Origin: Teichococcus wenyumeiae | GTDB taxonomy: Bacteria > Pseudomonadota > Alphaproteobacteria > Acetobacterales > Acetobacteraceae | NCBI RefSeq assembly: GCF_003696345.1 | Contig: NZ_RFLX01000021.1 | Span: forward strand, 1-64,000 | Length of the DNA stretch: 64,000 nucleotides | Direction: 5' to 3' | Shown here: positions 53,249 to 62,238 of the stretch, piece by piece | Layout: every line of letters starts with the position of its first letter | How positions within the stretch are numbered: position 1 is the stretch's first letter | Position numbers and translations under genes: made by a program | Notes under the pieces: generated by a model | The model's input: only the letters and a program-made list of their open reading frames with translations | Told to the model about the DNA's origin: nothing | Databases searched by the model: none

Positions 53249-54043
53249 TCAGCGGCCTTCGAAGACCGGCTTGCGCTTGTCGAACCAGGCGTTCACCGCC
53301 TCCTCATGGTCCCGTGTGGTATGGGCCAGGGCCTGGAAGGCTGCGGACATCTCCAACAAGGAGGAAAGCCGCATATGCTGCCCTTCCCGCAGCAGGCGCT
53401 TGGTCATCCGCAGCACCTGCGGCGGGTTGCGGGCGATGCGGCCCGCCAGCGCCCGCGCGGCATCCATCAGCGCCGCATCCGGCACGACCTGGGAGATCAG
53501 CCCGCATTCCAGCGCCGCCCGCGCGTCCAGCCGGTCTCCCGTGAAGGCCATCTCCGCTGCCTTGGACTGACCCACCGCGCGCGGCAGCAGCCAGGCGCCG
53601 CCATCGCCGGGCACGATGCCAACGCTAACGAAGCTCTCGGCATAGGAGGAACTCTCGGCGCCGATGCGGATGTCGCACATGCAGGCCAGATCGAGCCCGG
53701 CGCCGATGGCCGGGCCGTTCACCGCCGCGATGGTCGGCACATCCAGGTCATAGAGCGCGAGCGGAATGCGCTGGATGCCCCGGCGATAACTCTCGCGGAT
53801 ATCCGCCGGCTTCATGCCGAAGCGCTCGCGCATCGCCTTCAGGTCGCCGCCGGCCGAAAAGGCGGTGCCTGCCCCGGTCAGGATCACCGCCCGCACATCC
53901 ACCTCGGCCGCGATGCGCCGGCAGGCCTCGGTGAAGGCCTCGTTGGTTTCTCCCTCGATGCTGAGGGCGTTGCGCCGCTCCGGCGCGTTCATGGTGAGGG
54001 TGACGACCGGTCCGTCACGCTCGAAGAGAAGAAAGTCGCTCAT
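53249..54043 (-). CDS. Enoyl-CoA hydratase/isomerase family protein
   Basis: 264 residues of the crotonase fold. The oxyanion-hole segments are ERRNALS and TGAGTAFSAGGDLKAM, and NGPAIGAGLDLACMCDIRIG with VGIVPGDGGAWLLPRAVG. The position of the first catalytic glutamate holds an aspartate (PGDGG) with VSVGIVP before it, so classical hydratase activity is not certain; isomerase or hydrolase action is possible. The start overlaps the preceding acyl-CoA dehydrogenase end region by four bases in minus-strand order. It is the last of four coupled genes. Confidence 0.9.
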   Translation of the reverse strand: MSDFLLFERDGPVVTLTMNAPERRNALSIEGETNEAFTEACRRIAAEVDVRAVILTGAGTAFSAGGDLKAMRERFGMKPADIRESYRRGIQRIPLALYDLDVPTIAAVNGPAIGAGLDLACMCDIRIGAESSSYAESFVSVGIVPGDGGAWLLPRAVGQSKAAEMAFTGDRLDARAALECGLISQVVPDAALMDAARALAGRIARNPPQVLRMTKRLLREGQHMRLSSLLEMSAAFQALAHTTRDHEEAVNAWFDKRKPVFEGR

Positions 54044-55038
54044 GCCGTTACCCCCGGCGCTGAAGGGCCCAGATGCGCTTGCACGAAGGCCAGCGTGTCC
54101 ATGGCATCGCTTGCCAGGAAGCGCCGGCCGAGCCAGGCGCCCCAATGTGCCTCTCCCCCGAAGCGCATCCGGCCGCTTCGCAGCCGCTCTGTCAGGAGAT
54201 GCAGGTCCAATTCCTCCGTGATGCCCATGGCGCCATGCACCGCATGGGCGATGGCGGAAACGCGCACCGCCGCCTCCCCCGCGCGCAGCTTGGCGGCGGC
54301 GATGCGGGCCGGGTTCAGCCCGGCGATGCCGTCGCCATCCGCCACCGACGCGAGTTGCGCCGCCATGCGCGTCGCGAAGACATCCTCGGTCATCACGCTG
54401 ATCTGCTGCTGCACCGCCTGGAAGGCGGCAACCGGCCGGCCGAATTGCTGGCGGTCCTGCGCGTGGCGCACCGTCTCGTCCAGGATGCGTTCCATGGCAC
54501 CCGCCATCGCCGCCACTTCCGCCCAGGCGCCAGCGGTGAACAGGCCCGGGATGGCCAGGCTCAGCCCGGCTCCGCCCGGCCAGCGCAAAACATGGCCCAG
54601 GGGCGAGCTGGCATCCTCATCCCGCGCTGCCGCCGCCATGGGCAACAGAAGCGCGGCATCGCCGCGGGGCAGGAGCACCCAGTCGGCTGTGCCGGCAGCC
54701 GGCACCCGCGCCCCCTCGCCGGCAGCTTCCGCCAGCATCACCGCGCCAGGAGGCACCGCCTCCCCCACCCCAGCCAGGGCGGCGCGGGCCAGCATCGTTT
54801 CCCCCACTGGCAACGGCACGGCAAAGCGCCCCGCCGCCATCAGCACCGGCAGTGCCCCGGCGGGGCCCAGGCCGATGCCCCCGGCCGCCTCCGGCACCAG
54901 GGCATCGAGGAAGCCGGCATTCTCCAGCTCCTCCCAAAGCACCGTGGCCGGACCGCCCGCGCGGATGGCGCGCACGGAGGCCGGAGCGGCATGGCGGGAG
55001 AACAATTCCTCGGCGGAGCGGAGCAGCAGGCTGTCCAT
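54040..55038 (-). CDS. Acyl-CoA dehydrogenase, short second subunit
   Basis: 332 residues, shorter than normal dehydrogenases (about 380). The C-terminal helical domain is clear: AQDRQQFGRPVAAFQAVQQQ and AHAVHGAMGITEELDLHLLT. The N-terminal and beta domains are shortened and lack the usual FAD-contacting TEP-x-x-GSD motif. Its ATG shares one base with the stop of the full-length dehydrogenase. Adjacent full and short dehydrogenases often form one heterotetramer, as in steroid side-chain degradation. Confidence 0.85.
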   Translation of the reverse strand: MDSLLLRSAEELFSRHAAPASVRAIRAGGPATVLWEELENAGFLDALVPEAAGGIGLGPAGALPVLMAAGRFAVPLPVGETMLARAALAGVGEAVPPGAVMLAEAAGEGARVPAAGTADWVLLPRGDAALLLPMAAAARDEDASSPLGHVLRWPGGAGLSLAIPGLFTAGAWAEVAAMAGAMERILDETVRHAQDRQQFGRPVAAFQAVQQQISVMTEDVFATRMAAQLASVADGDGIAGLNPARIAAAKLRAGEAAVRVSAIAHAVHGAMGITEELDLHLLTERLRSGRMRFGGEAHWGAWLGRRFLASDAMDTLAFVQAHLGPSAPGVTA

Positions 55039-56183
55039 CAGCGCAGCCCCATGCCGCGCGCGATCATGCCGCGCAGGATCTCCCGCGTGCCGCCGCGCAG
55101 CGAGAAGGAAGGCGCCATGGCCGCCGTATAAGCCAGGGTGCGCATCAGCGGCCCCGGTGCCGCGAGGCCCGGCTGCGCCAGGATATCGGCCACCACGGCG
55201 GGGATCGTCTGCTCGAACTCAGTGCCGAGGTCCTTCACCAGAGCCGCCTCCACGATCGGGCTCTCGCCCTCGACCAGCCGCCCGGTGACGGCGATGGACA
55301 TGGCACGCAGGACCGCCAGATGCGCCAGCAGACGGCCGAGCAGCGCCTCGGCCGCTTCCGTCGCCCCGGCCTCGCGCAGCCAGCATGCCCACTCGTCCAG
55401 CAACACGGCGGAGGAGAGCACGCGCTCCGGCCCGCTGCGCTCGAAGGCCAGTTCGGCATTCACCTGCATCCAGCCGGAACCTTCCTCGCCGATCAGCGCA
55501 TCGGCGGGCAGCCGCACATCCTCGAAGACCACTTCGGAGAAATGCGCGTCCCCGGCCAGGTCGCGGATCGGGCTGATGCGCACGCCCGGTGCATGCAGGT
55601 CCACGATGAGCTGCGAGAGGCCCTTGTGCCGGTCCGCCGCCGTGCCGCTCGTGCGCACCAGGGCGATCATGTAATGCGAGTGCTGCGCGTTGGTGGTCCA
55701 GATCTTGGCGCCGTTCAGCCGCCAGCCCTCACCCTCCCGCACCGCGCGGGTGGTCACGCTGGCCAGGTCCGATCCGGTATTCGGCTCGCTCATGCCGATG
55801 CAGAAGAACGCCTCGGCGCGGCAGATGCGCGGCAGGTAGAAGCGGCGCTGTGCCTCCGTCCCGAAGCGCTGGATCAGCGGGCCGCTCTGGCGGTCCGCGA
55901 TCCAATGCGCGGATACCGGCGCGCCGGCGGAGAGCAGTTCCTCCACCAGCACGTAGCGTGCGAAAGCCCCTCGCCCCGCGCCGCCGTATTCCTTCGGAAA
56001 GGTCAGCCCCAGCCAGCCGCGCTCGGCCAGCTTCCGGCTGAAACCAGGATCGAAACCCATCCAGGACCGCGCGCGGCGCTCGGGGGGAATGTCGCCCACC
56101 GCTTCCCGCAGGAAGGCGCGGATCTCCGGGCGCAGCGCTTCATCCTCCGGCGGGATGGCGGCGAGGGGAAGGGCTCCGATCAT
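55038..56183 (-). CDS. Acyl-CoA dehydrogenase, full-length subunit
   Basis: 381 residues with FAD-binding motifs FCIGMSEPNTGSDLASVTTR and GAKIWTTNAQHSHYMI, and the C-terminal SLRGGTREILRGMIARGMGL. It introduces a 2,3 double bond into an acyl-CoA. Its start overlaps the CoA-transferase stop by four bases. It probably works with the short dehydrogenase encoded immediately after it. Confidence 0.92.
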   Translation of the reverse strand: MIGALPLAAIPPEDEALRPEIRAFLREAVGDIPPERRARSWMGFDPGFSRKLAERGWLGLTFPKEYGGAGRGAFARYVLVEELLSAGAPVSAHWIADRQSGPLIQRFGTEAQRRFYLPRICRAEAFFCIGMSEPNTGSDLASVTTRAVREGEGWRLNGAKIWTTNAQHSHYMIALVRTSGTAADRHKGLSQLIVDLHAPGVRISPIRDLAGDAHFSEVVFEDVRLPADALIGEEGSGWMQVNAELAFERSGPERVLSSAVLLDEWACWLREAGATEAAEALLGRLLAHLAVLRAMSIAVTGRLVEGESPIVEAALVKDLGTEFEQTIPAVVADILAQPGLAAPGPLMRTLAYTAAMAPSFSLRGGTREILRGMIARGMGLR

Positions 56184-57502
56184 GGCGTCCTCTCCGCTTG
56201 CCGGTCCTGCGGGGCGGGCTCTGCCGTGGCGATCACGCCGGCGGCGCGCAGCGCCTCGATCTCCGCCTCCCCCAGCCCAAGCTCCGCCGCCAGCACGGCG
56301 CGTGTGTCCTGCCCCAGGCGTGGCGGCGCAAGGCGGTAGCTGGCCGGGCTGCGGGACAGGCGGCTGGGATAGGCGATCACCGTCACCTCCGTCCCGTCGT
56401 CGCGCCGCATCGCGCGCAGCATCTCCCGCGCGGCGACCTGCGGATCGGCCAGCACCTGGTCCACCGAATTGATCGGCCCGCCCGGCACGCCGGCCTCGGC
56501 CATGGCCGCCAGCAACTCGGCCGCGCGCCAGGGCGCGATGGCCCGCGCCAGTTCCACCTCCAGCACGCGCCGGTCGCGCAGCCGCCCGGCATTGGTGGCG
56601 AAGCGCGGATCGGCCGCCAGATCCTCGCGGCCCAGCAGGCCGCAAAGGGTGCGGAACTGTGCATCATTGCCGCAGGTCACGAGGATGTAGTCGTCGCTGG
56701 CCGCGAAGTCGCGGTAGGGCACGACATTCGGATGCGCATTGCCCAGCCGCTGCGGCACCGCGCCGCCGACAAGGTAGTTCATCCCCTGGTTCACCAGCAG
56801 CGCGATCTGGCTGTCCAGCAGCGCGCAGTCGATATGCTGCCCCTCCCCGGTGCGGTTCCGGTGGTTCAGCGCGGCCAGGATGGCGGTGGTGGCATAGAGC
56901 CCGGTGAAAAGATCGCTGACCGGCAGCCCGACCTTCACCGGCCCTGCCCCCGGCTCCCCCTCCGGGCGGCCAGTGACGCTCATCAGCCCGCTCATGCCCT
57001 GGATCAGGAAGTCGTAGCCGCCGCGATCGGCATAGGGGCCAGTCTGCCCGAAGCCGGTGATGGAGCAGTAGATCAGGCGCGGGTTCAGCCGCAGCAGAGA
57101 GGCCGCGTCGAGCCCGTATTTCACCAGCCCGCCGGTGCGGAAATTCTCCACTAGGATGTCGGCATCTTCCGCCAGGCGCCGCACCAGCGCGGCACCCTCG
57201 TGGCGCGAGAAGTCGATGGCCAGCGAGCGCTTGTTGCGGTTGGCGCAGAGGTAATAGGCGGCGTCCGGCCGCGCCGATCCATCCTCCAGAAATGGCGGGC
57301 CCCAGACGCGGGTGTCGTCGCCCTTGCCGGGCTGTTCCACCTTCAGCACCTCGGCGCCCAGGTCGCCCAGGATCTGCGTCGCCCAGGGTGCGGCCAGCAC
57401 GCGGGACAGGTCGAGCACCTTCAGCCCGCTCAGGGCTCCAGGCAGCATGTCGGGGGCACGGGCATCTTCTCCCGCGGAGCCATGGCTCGCCGATAGGCCC
57501 AT
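56180..57502 (-). CDS. CaiB/BaiF family (class III) CoA-transferase
   Basis: 440 residues. Family blocks are LKVLDLSRVLAAPWATQILG, GDLGAEVLKVEQPGKGDDTR, NRNKRSLAIDF, and the catalytic aspartate in GGYDFLIQGMSGLMSVTG. It moves CoA from a donor acyl-CoA to an organic acid, so it would activate the pathway substrate in place of a ligase. It leads the four-gene operon and faces a divergent IclR regulator 136 bp away. Alternative start codons within the first 20 residues cannot be excluded; the fold begins near residue 24. Confidence 0.92.
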   Translation of the reverse strand: MGLSASHGSAGEDARAPDMLPGALSGLKVLDLSRVLAAPWATQILGDLGAEVLKVEQPGKGDDTRVWGPPFLEDGSARPDAAYYLCANRNKRSLAIDFSRHEGAALVRRLAEDADILVENFRTGGLVKYGLDAASLLRLNPRLIYCSITGFGQTGPYADRGGYDFLIQGMSGLMSVTGRPEGEPGAGPVKVGLPVSDLFTGLYATTAILAALNHRNRTGEGQHIDCALLDSQIALLVNQGMNYLVGGAVPQRLGNAHPNVVPYRDFAASDDYILVTCGNDAQFRTLCGLLGREDLAADPRFATNAGRLRDRRVLEVELARAIAPWRAAELLAAMAEAGVPGGPINSVDQVLADPQVAAREMLRAMRRDDGTEVTVIAYPSRLSRSPASYRLAPPRLGQDTRAVLAAELGLGEAEIEALRAAGVIATAEPAPQDRQAERTP

Positions 57503-57544
57503 TCGGGCGGTTCCTCCTGGCGGTTCGTCTGCGCGCCCGCCGTC

Positions 57545-57570
57545 ATTTCATTTGCTGAAATGCAATTTCA
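57545..57570. promoter_or_regulatory. IclR-type operator
   Basis: ATTTCA (57545-57550), TGAAAT (57556-57561) and ATTTCA (57565-57570) alternate, giving two overlapping palindromes in the divergent promoter; TGAAATGCAATTTCA is a perfect 15-bp palindrome. This resembles operators bound by IclR family dimers. Confidence 0.65.
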
Positions 57571-57638
57571 GAACTAGCCTAACAGCAGGGTCCCAGATCA
57601 GGGAACAACGATTCGCAGGCGATCACCGGATTTTTGCG

Positions 57639-58439
57639 ATGCCTTCCTACGAGCCTGTCACTGCCCTGCTGCGGGGCCTGGATGTTCTTCGCGCGGTGAA
57701 CCGGCTGGAAGGCGCGACGGTGAAGGATATCCACCGCCTCACCGGCCTCAACCAGCCGGCCGTGGTGCGGATGCTGGAGACGCTGATCCATGCGGGGCTG
57801 GTGGTCCGGCAGCGGGGCGAAGCCGTCTATGTGCCGACCGGGCGCACGCTGGAGCTCAGCGCGGGCTATGTGGCGCACCGGGAGGTCGGGATCGCGGCTA
57901 CGCCCGTGATGGAAGCGCTGCGGCAGAGCACCGGCTGGCCCTCGGATGTGGCGGTCTTCGATGGCGATGCCATGGTGGTCGCCCATACCAGCCGCGCGGA
58001 GGGCCGCCTCCTCTTCGGGCGCCGCCCCGGCTATCGCGCGCCGATCCTGGCTACCTCGCTCGGCCGGGCCTTTCTGGCCTTCTGCGGGCCTGCGGAACGG
58101 GAGCGCGCCCTGGCACTGGCCGCGCAATCCCCTGAACCCTGGAATGAGCCGGCGCGCGACTCCCGGCAGGCCGAAACCTTCCTGCACGAGTTGCGCCAGG
58201 CCGGCTTTGCCATGATGGATGATGCTTATTCCGCGCGCGAGTACGGTGGGCTGGCCAGCGCGATTGGCGTGCCCGTCCTGCTCCATGGCAGCGCCATCGC
58301 CGCCCTCAATCTCATGTTTCTCAAGGAAGCGGCGAAGCGTGAGGAGATCGTGCCCCGCCTCCTCCCGATGCTGCAGGCAGCGGCAAGGGAAGTCTCGGAT
58401 GCCCTGGCGCGGTCACGCGGCGGAGGACCCGCCTTGTGA
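57639..58439 (+). CDS. IclR family transcriptional regulator
   Basis: 266 residues. The N-terminal winged helix has LLRGLDVLRAVNRLEGATVK and DIHRLTGLNQPAVVRMLETL. The C-terminal GAF-like effector domain shows ATSLGRAFLAFCGPAERERA and GGLASAIGVPVLLHGSAIAA. It is divergent from the CoA-transferase operon and probably responds to the acid or CoA ester it degrades. No strong ribosome site precedes ATG 57639, but upstream in-frame sequence is unrelated to the family. Confidence 0.92.
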   Translation: MPSYEPVTALLRGLDVLRAVNRLEGATVKDIHRLTGLNQPAVVRMLETLIHAGLVVRQRGEAVYVPTGRTLELSAGYVAHREVGIAATPVMEALRQSTGWPSDVAVFDGDAMVVAHTSRAEGRLLFGRRPGYRAPILATSLGRAFLAFCGPAERERALALAAQSPEPWNEPARDSRQAETFLHELRQAGFAMMDDAYSAREYGGLASAIGVPVLLHGSAIAALNLMFLKEAAKREEIVPRLLPMLQAAAREVSDALARSRGGGPAL

Positions 58440-58497
58440 CGCTGCGGCAAGACGCCTTGCAGGCAACTGAAAAGGAAACCCCTGCCCTCTTGCCGCA

Positions 58498-58525
58498 CCT
58501 CGGCGGGTAAAAAACCGAGGCTTCT
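58498..58525 (+). terminator. Possible terminator after the IclR gene
   Basis: CCTCGG (58498-58503) and CCGAGG (58515-58520) form a 6-bp stem with an A-rich loop, followed by CTTCTT, 59 bp after the IclR stop. Confidence 0.45.
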
Positions 58526-58632
58526 TCAGCCAACGTCGCCCACCCGACGTGGTCAGGGGCCTGCTCGCCCATCGGCAGGCCCGCCCGCCAGAAGCGTGGG
58601 ATGTGGCGCGTTGTACACACTGATGCTCTGAC

Positions 58633-58657
58633 GGCGCCGATGCGATGCATCGGCGCC
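58633..58657. terminator. Hairpin between convergent IclR and Bug genes
   Basis: GGCGCCGATG and CATCGGCGCC are perfect 10-bp arms with a 5-base loop, 6 bp after the Bug stop codon on the minus strand. It is terminator-like but has no T-run. Confidence 0.55.
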
Positions 58658-58663
58658 GGGGCC

Positions 58664-59671
58664 TCAATCCACTCGCACGTTCGCCTGCCGGATCACGGTG
58701 GTCCAGCGCTGGATTTCCGCGTCGATCAGGCGCTGGAATTCCTCCGGCTTGTCACCGACTGGCTCACCGCCCTGCTCCGCGATCCTGGTGCGGGAGGTGG
58801 GCTCGTTGACGATGGTGTGGATCGCCGCGGCCACCTTGTCGATGATCGGGCGTGGCGTACGCGCGGGGGCCTGAACGCCGAACCATGCCACGGTCTCGAC
58901 ACCCGGCAGGCCGGCCTCGCGGACGGTGGGCACATCGGGCAGCGATGGGCTACGCTGCGGGCTTGTGACCGCGATGGCGCGCAAACGGCCGCCGTTGATG
59001 TGGCCGATGGAAGACGGAAGATTGTCGATGGCGAGATCCACCCGCCCGGCGATGGCGTCGATCAGCATCGGCCCCGAACCGCGATAGGGAACGTGGATGA
59101 GGTCGATCCCTGCCGCGCCCTTCAGCAGTTCTCCCGTCAGATGCAGGCTGGAGCCATTGCCGGAAGAGCCGAAAGTCAGCTCTCCTGGCTTGGATTTGGC
59201 GAGGGCCACCAAGTCCTGCAGCGTCCGAACCGGTGAGTTGGCCGCCACTGCCAGCACGTTCGGTACATTCGCCATATTGGACACGGCGGCAAGATCCGCG
59301 GGCTTGTAGTTGATGCTGCCTTTATACAGCTCGTAATTGATGGCCGCCGTGCCGATCGTGGTCATCAACAACGTGTAGCCATCGGCATCCGACTTGGCGA
59401 CGAAGTCAGCACCGACGCTGCCGCCGGCTCCGGCGCGGTTCTCCACCACAACGGGAACGCCGAGGTGCTTCTGCAAGGGTTCCGACAGCACGCGGGCCAG
59501 CAGATCGGTCGTGCCGCCGGCGGGGAACGGCACCACGATGCGGACGGGACGATTGGGCCATGCGGCATCCTGCGCGCTTGCTGTGCCAGGCAAGGCAGCA
59601 GAACCCGCCGCCGCGCCAGCAAGCAAAACGGTTCCACGAATGGCTTGGCGTCTTGTGAAATGGTTTTGCAT
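58664..59671 (-). CDS. Bug/TctC family substrate-binding protein
   Basis: 335 residues; Tat-like signal FTRRQAIRGTVLLAGAAAGS ending in ASA. Blocks are PVRIVVPFPAGGTTDLLARV, VENRAGAGGSVGADFVA and SDADGYTLLM. It stands alone, with no enzyme or regulator gene next to it on the same strand, and is flanked by hairpins. The ligand is unknown. Confidence 0.9.
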   Translation of the reverse strand: MQNHFTRRQAIRGTVLLAGAAAGSAALPGTASAQDAAWPNRPVRIVVPFPAGGTTDLLARVLSEPLQKHLGVPVVVENRAGAGGSVGADFVAKSDADGYTLLMTTIGTAAINYELYKGSINYKPADLAAVSNMANVPNVLAVAANSPVRTLQDLVALAKSKPGELTFGSSGNGSSLHLTGELLKGAAGIDLIHVPYRGSGPMLIDAIAGRVDLAIDNLPSSIGHINGGRLRAIAVTSPQRSPSLPDVPTVREAGLPGVETVAWFGVQAPARTPRPIIDKVAAAIHTIVNEPTSRTRIAEQGGEPVGDKPEEFQRLIDAEIQRWTTVIRQANVRVD

Positions 59672-60014
59672 GGATGCTGATCCCTGGATGTTCCGCATAA
59701 AATTAGTGCGTGGCTATAGGCATGTGGGGCCGGAGATCACACGCCCAAGCCCAGCTTTCATCACAGCGGAAGGAGATCCGCTCACACTGAACCGCATGCG
59801 CATGGACGCTTCACCGGGTTACCCTCCGCTCCCACAGATGCAGCGCAGGCGGGCCCCTATACGTCAGCACAGCATGCCTGGACCAGACCCGCTCTTCGTC
59901 GCCGAGGGAGCGGCCAGTGCGTTCAGGTAGGTGCCGGAGCGCTGCCCTTTCCGAAGCCGTTTCGGAAGGCCGGTCCGGCACGGGGCGAAGGCATCCGTCG
60001 CCTGGAAGCGGCCT
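59672..60014. other. 343-bp intergenic region
   Basis: No supported gene. A small hairpin (TTCCGAA at 59949-59955 pairing with TTCGGAA at 59961-59967) lies about 45 bp downstream of the carboxypeptidase stop and may be part of its terminator. Confidence 0.4.
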
Positions 60015-61181
60015 TCAACTCACCCAGCGCATGACCTGCAGCGCCACCCAATCGAGGAGCCGCAGCGGCCAGGCGGCGGGGGAGGCTTCCTGCAAGGCAA
60101 CCAGGGGTGCGCGCGCCAGAATGCGTTCGCCTTGAAGCGCCTCGACCTGGCCGAGCACCGCACCGCGAGGCAGCGGTGCGAAGGGGGCGGGTTCATTCAG
60201 GGTGATGCGCAACTGGGCCTCAGTGCCGGCCGGCAGTGCCATTTGTTTCGTGTGCTCAACACCTACCGCGATCTCGCCTTCAGCCGAGCCATGCACGCGC
60301 AGGCGCTGCAGTTCCCGCCCCGCGCTCAACACCTCAGCCAGATGGAAGGCACTGCCGGCATAATTCAGCAGCAACTCGGCGCTGCGGGCGCGTTCGGCCT
60401 TGGAAGGCGTGCCAAGCACGATGGCGACGAGGTCGCGTTCCTGCCCTGCCGCGCCGGGCAGGCGCCGGGCAGAGGTGACGATGTTGTAGCCGGCGGCCTT
60501 GGTATGGCCGGTCTTCAGCCCGTCCACCGAGGCGTTGCGGCCCAGCAGCGGATTGGTGGCCTCTTTGCGGAACTGCTGGAAGGTAAAGCGCGGCGCGCGG
60601 GTAATGGCGTAAACCTGCGGGAAGTCCCGGTCGAAGGCCAGGGTCAGGCGCAGCAGATCCTCGGCCGTGGTGTAGTGGCTCGGGCCAGGAATGCCGGACG
60701 GGTTGTTGAAATGCGTCCCCGTCATGCCGAGCCGGGCCGCCGTGGCATTCATCCGCGCAACGAAGGCCTCTTCGGTGCCTGCCACCGCGCTGGCCAAGGT
60801 GATAGCGGCATCATTGGCCGAGACGATCAGCAGCCCTTCGACCAGCGCCTGGATCGGCAGACGGTTGCCTGGCCGCAGATACATGCGGGTTTCTTCCGCG
60901 CCGACGCGGCGCACTGCCTCCGGTGCCGTCACCGCCTGCTGCCAGCCGAGCCGGCCGTCACGCACTGCCTCGAAGACCACATAGGCGGTCATCAGCTTGG
61001 TCAGCGAGGCGGGCTCCCAGCGCTGGCGGGAGTTAGCGGAAGCCAGGATCTCGCCAGCGGCGCGGTCATACACCAGCCAGGAGGCCGCCGGCACGGCAGG
61101 CGGCAACTGCGCCCACCCCGGCGCGGCAGCCAGGCTCAGGCAGGCAAGCAGGAAGAAGAAAGGGCGCGGCAGGTGGACCAT
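60015..61181 (-). CDS. dacC: D-alanyl-D-alanine carboxypeptidase (penicillin-binding protein 5/6 family)
   Basis: 388 residues. A signal peptide ends in GWAQ. The serine peptidase motifs are SLTK (S59, K62), SAN in LIVSANDAAI and KTG in DGLKTGHTKAAG. The C-terminal domain (about 280-370) is the PBP5-associated beta domain, and a final hydrophobic helix (PLRLLDWVALQVMRW) may anchor it to the membrane. It trims the terminal D-alanine of peptidoglycan pentapeptides. The DacA/C/D distinction is not secure. Confidence 0.92.
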   Translation of the reverse strand: MVHLPRPFFFLLACLSLAAAPGWAQLPPAVPAASWLVYDRAAGEILASANSRQRWEPASLTKLMTAYVVFEAVRDGRLGWQQAVTAPEAVRRVGAEETRMYLRPGNRLPIQALVEGLLIVSANDAAITLASAVAGTEEAFVARMNATAARLGMTGTHFNNPSGIPGPSHYTTAEDLLRLTLAFDRDFPQVYAITRAPRFTFQQFRKEATNPLLGRNASVDGLKTGHTKAAGYNIVTSARRLPGAAGQERDLVAIVLGTPSKAERARSAELLLNYAGSAFHLAEVLSAGRELQRLRVHGSAEGEIAVGVEHTKQMALPAGTEAQLRITLNEPAPFAPLPRGAVLGQVEALQGERILARAPLVALQEASPAAWPLRLLDWVALQVMRWVS

Positions 61182-61354
61182 GGCGGCGCAAACTAGGCGG
61201 TGCGTCGCTTGGCCGCCATCCACCTTCCGGATGCGAAACGCCTCGCCGCAGCGGGCTCCCTCCAGCGCGCCGCCAAGGAGACAGGCGTCATGGGAAGCCG
61301 CTGCCCCAAAGATTGACAGATGCTCAGCTTCCGGCCGATAAGCCCCTTACTCCT

Positions 61355-61540
61355 CTGCGGGAGAGAGAGGCTTTTGCCTCCGCCGAAGGCGCAAACTCCC
61401 ATAATCGCTCAGGCACACAGTACTGCGGAGACATCGTGTGCCGTCTGGAGAGAGGCCGGGGTGCTGCGGACATGCACCCAGGTCCGCCGAAGGGGCTGAC
61501 TCTCAGCGGAGTCGAAACTCTCAGGCAAAAGGACAGAGGG
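61355..61540 (+). ncRNA. Tandem glycine riboswitch
   Basis: Two glycine aptamers follow one another. The first (about 61355-61440) has GCGGGAGAGAGAGGC, CCGCCGAAGGCGCAAACTCC and a GCTCAGGCACACAGTACTGC end. The second (about 61443-61540) has CTGGAGAGAGGCC, CCGCCGAAGGGGCTGACTCT and CTCTCAGGCAAAAGGACAGA. Downstream, CCAGGACA (61550-61557) pairs with TGTCCTGG (61570-61577), and GGGAGAGGC can pair with GCCTCCCCC next to the start codon, which may form the switch region. It precedes a UPF0126/TRIC channel gene, a known target of glycine riboswitches. Confidence 0.9.
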
Positions 61541-61596
61541 AGAGGCGCACCAGGACATGGTTTGGAACCTGTCCTGGCTCTGTTGGAGCCTCCCCC

Positions 61597-62238
61597 ATGA
61601 ATGCGATTCTGCCGGCGGAATCCGTTTTGTTCGTCATCTACCTTGTTGCGATCGCCGCTGAGGCGATGTCGGGCGCACTCGCAGCTGGGCGCCGCAAGAT
61701 GGATTTCTTCGGCGTCGCCGTCATTGCCTTCGTCACCGCGCTTGGCGGCGGCACCATCCGGGACCTGATCCTGGGCCGCTTCCCCATCGGCTGGACCCAG
61801 CATCCGGAGTATGTCTACCTGGTGATCTCCGCCGGGTTGCTGACGACGGTGGTGGCATCCTTCATGGACAATCTGAAGCGCGTTTTCCTGGTGCTCGATT
61901 CCATGGGCCTGGTAGCATTCTCGCTGATCGGCTGCAGCGTTGCCCTGAAGATGGACTACCCGACTGTCGTCGTCATCATGTCCGGCATGATCACCGGCAT
62001 CTGCGGCGGCATCCTACGTGATGTGCTGTGCAACCAGGTACCGATGGTGTTCCGGCGCGAACTCTATGCAAGCGTCTCCCTCGCCGTCTGCGCCCTCTTC
62101 CTCAGCCTGCGTGCAGCCGGTGTTGATACTGGCCTGAATACGGCGATCAGCTTCGCCGCCGGCCTGACACTGCGCCTTCTGGCCATCCGGGGCCGGTGGA
62201 GGTTGCCGATCTTCTCGTACCAGCAGCGCTGGGAATAG
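61597..62238 (+). CDS. UPF0126/TRIC-family membrane channel (YadS-like)
   Basis: 213 residues with seven hydrophobic segments in two repeats. Each repeat has the family glycine motif: FVTALGGGTIRDLILG and ITGICGGILRDVLCN. Prokaryotic TRIC proteins are trimeric monovalent-cation channels. The riboswitch suggests that this protein helps handle glycine, directly or through ion balance. GGAG nine bases before ATG 61597 supports the start. Confidence 0.9.
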   Translation: MNAILPAESVLFVIYLVAIAAEAMSGALAAGRRKMDFFGVAVIAFVTALGGGTIRDLILGRFPIGWTQHPEYVYLVISAGLLTTVVASFMDNLKRVFLVLDSMGLVAFSLIGCSVALKMDYPTVVVIMSGMITGICGGILRDVLCNQVPMVFRRELYASVSLAVCALFLSLRAAGVDTGLNTAISFAAGLTLRLLAIRGRWRLPIFSYQQRWE

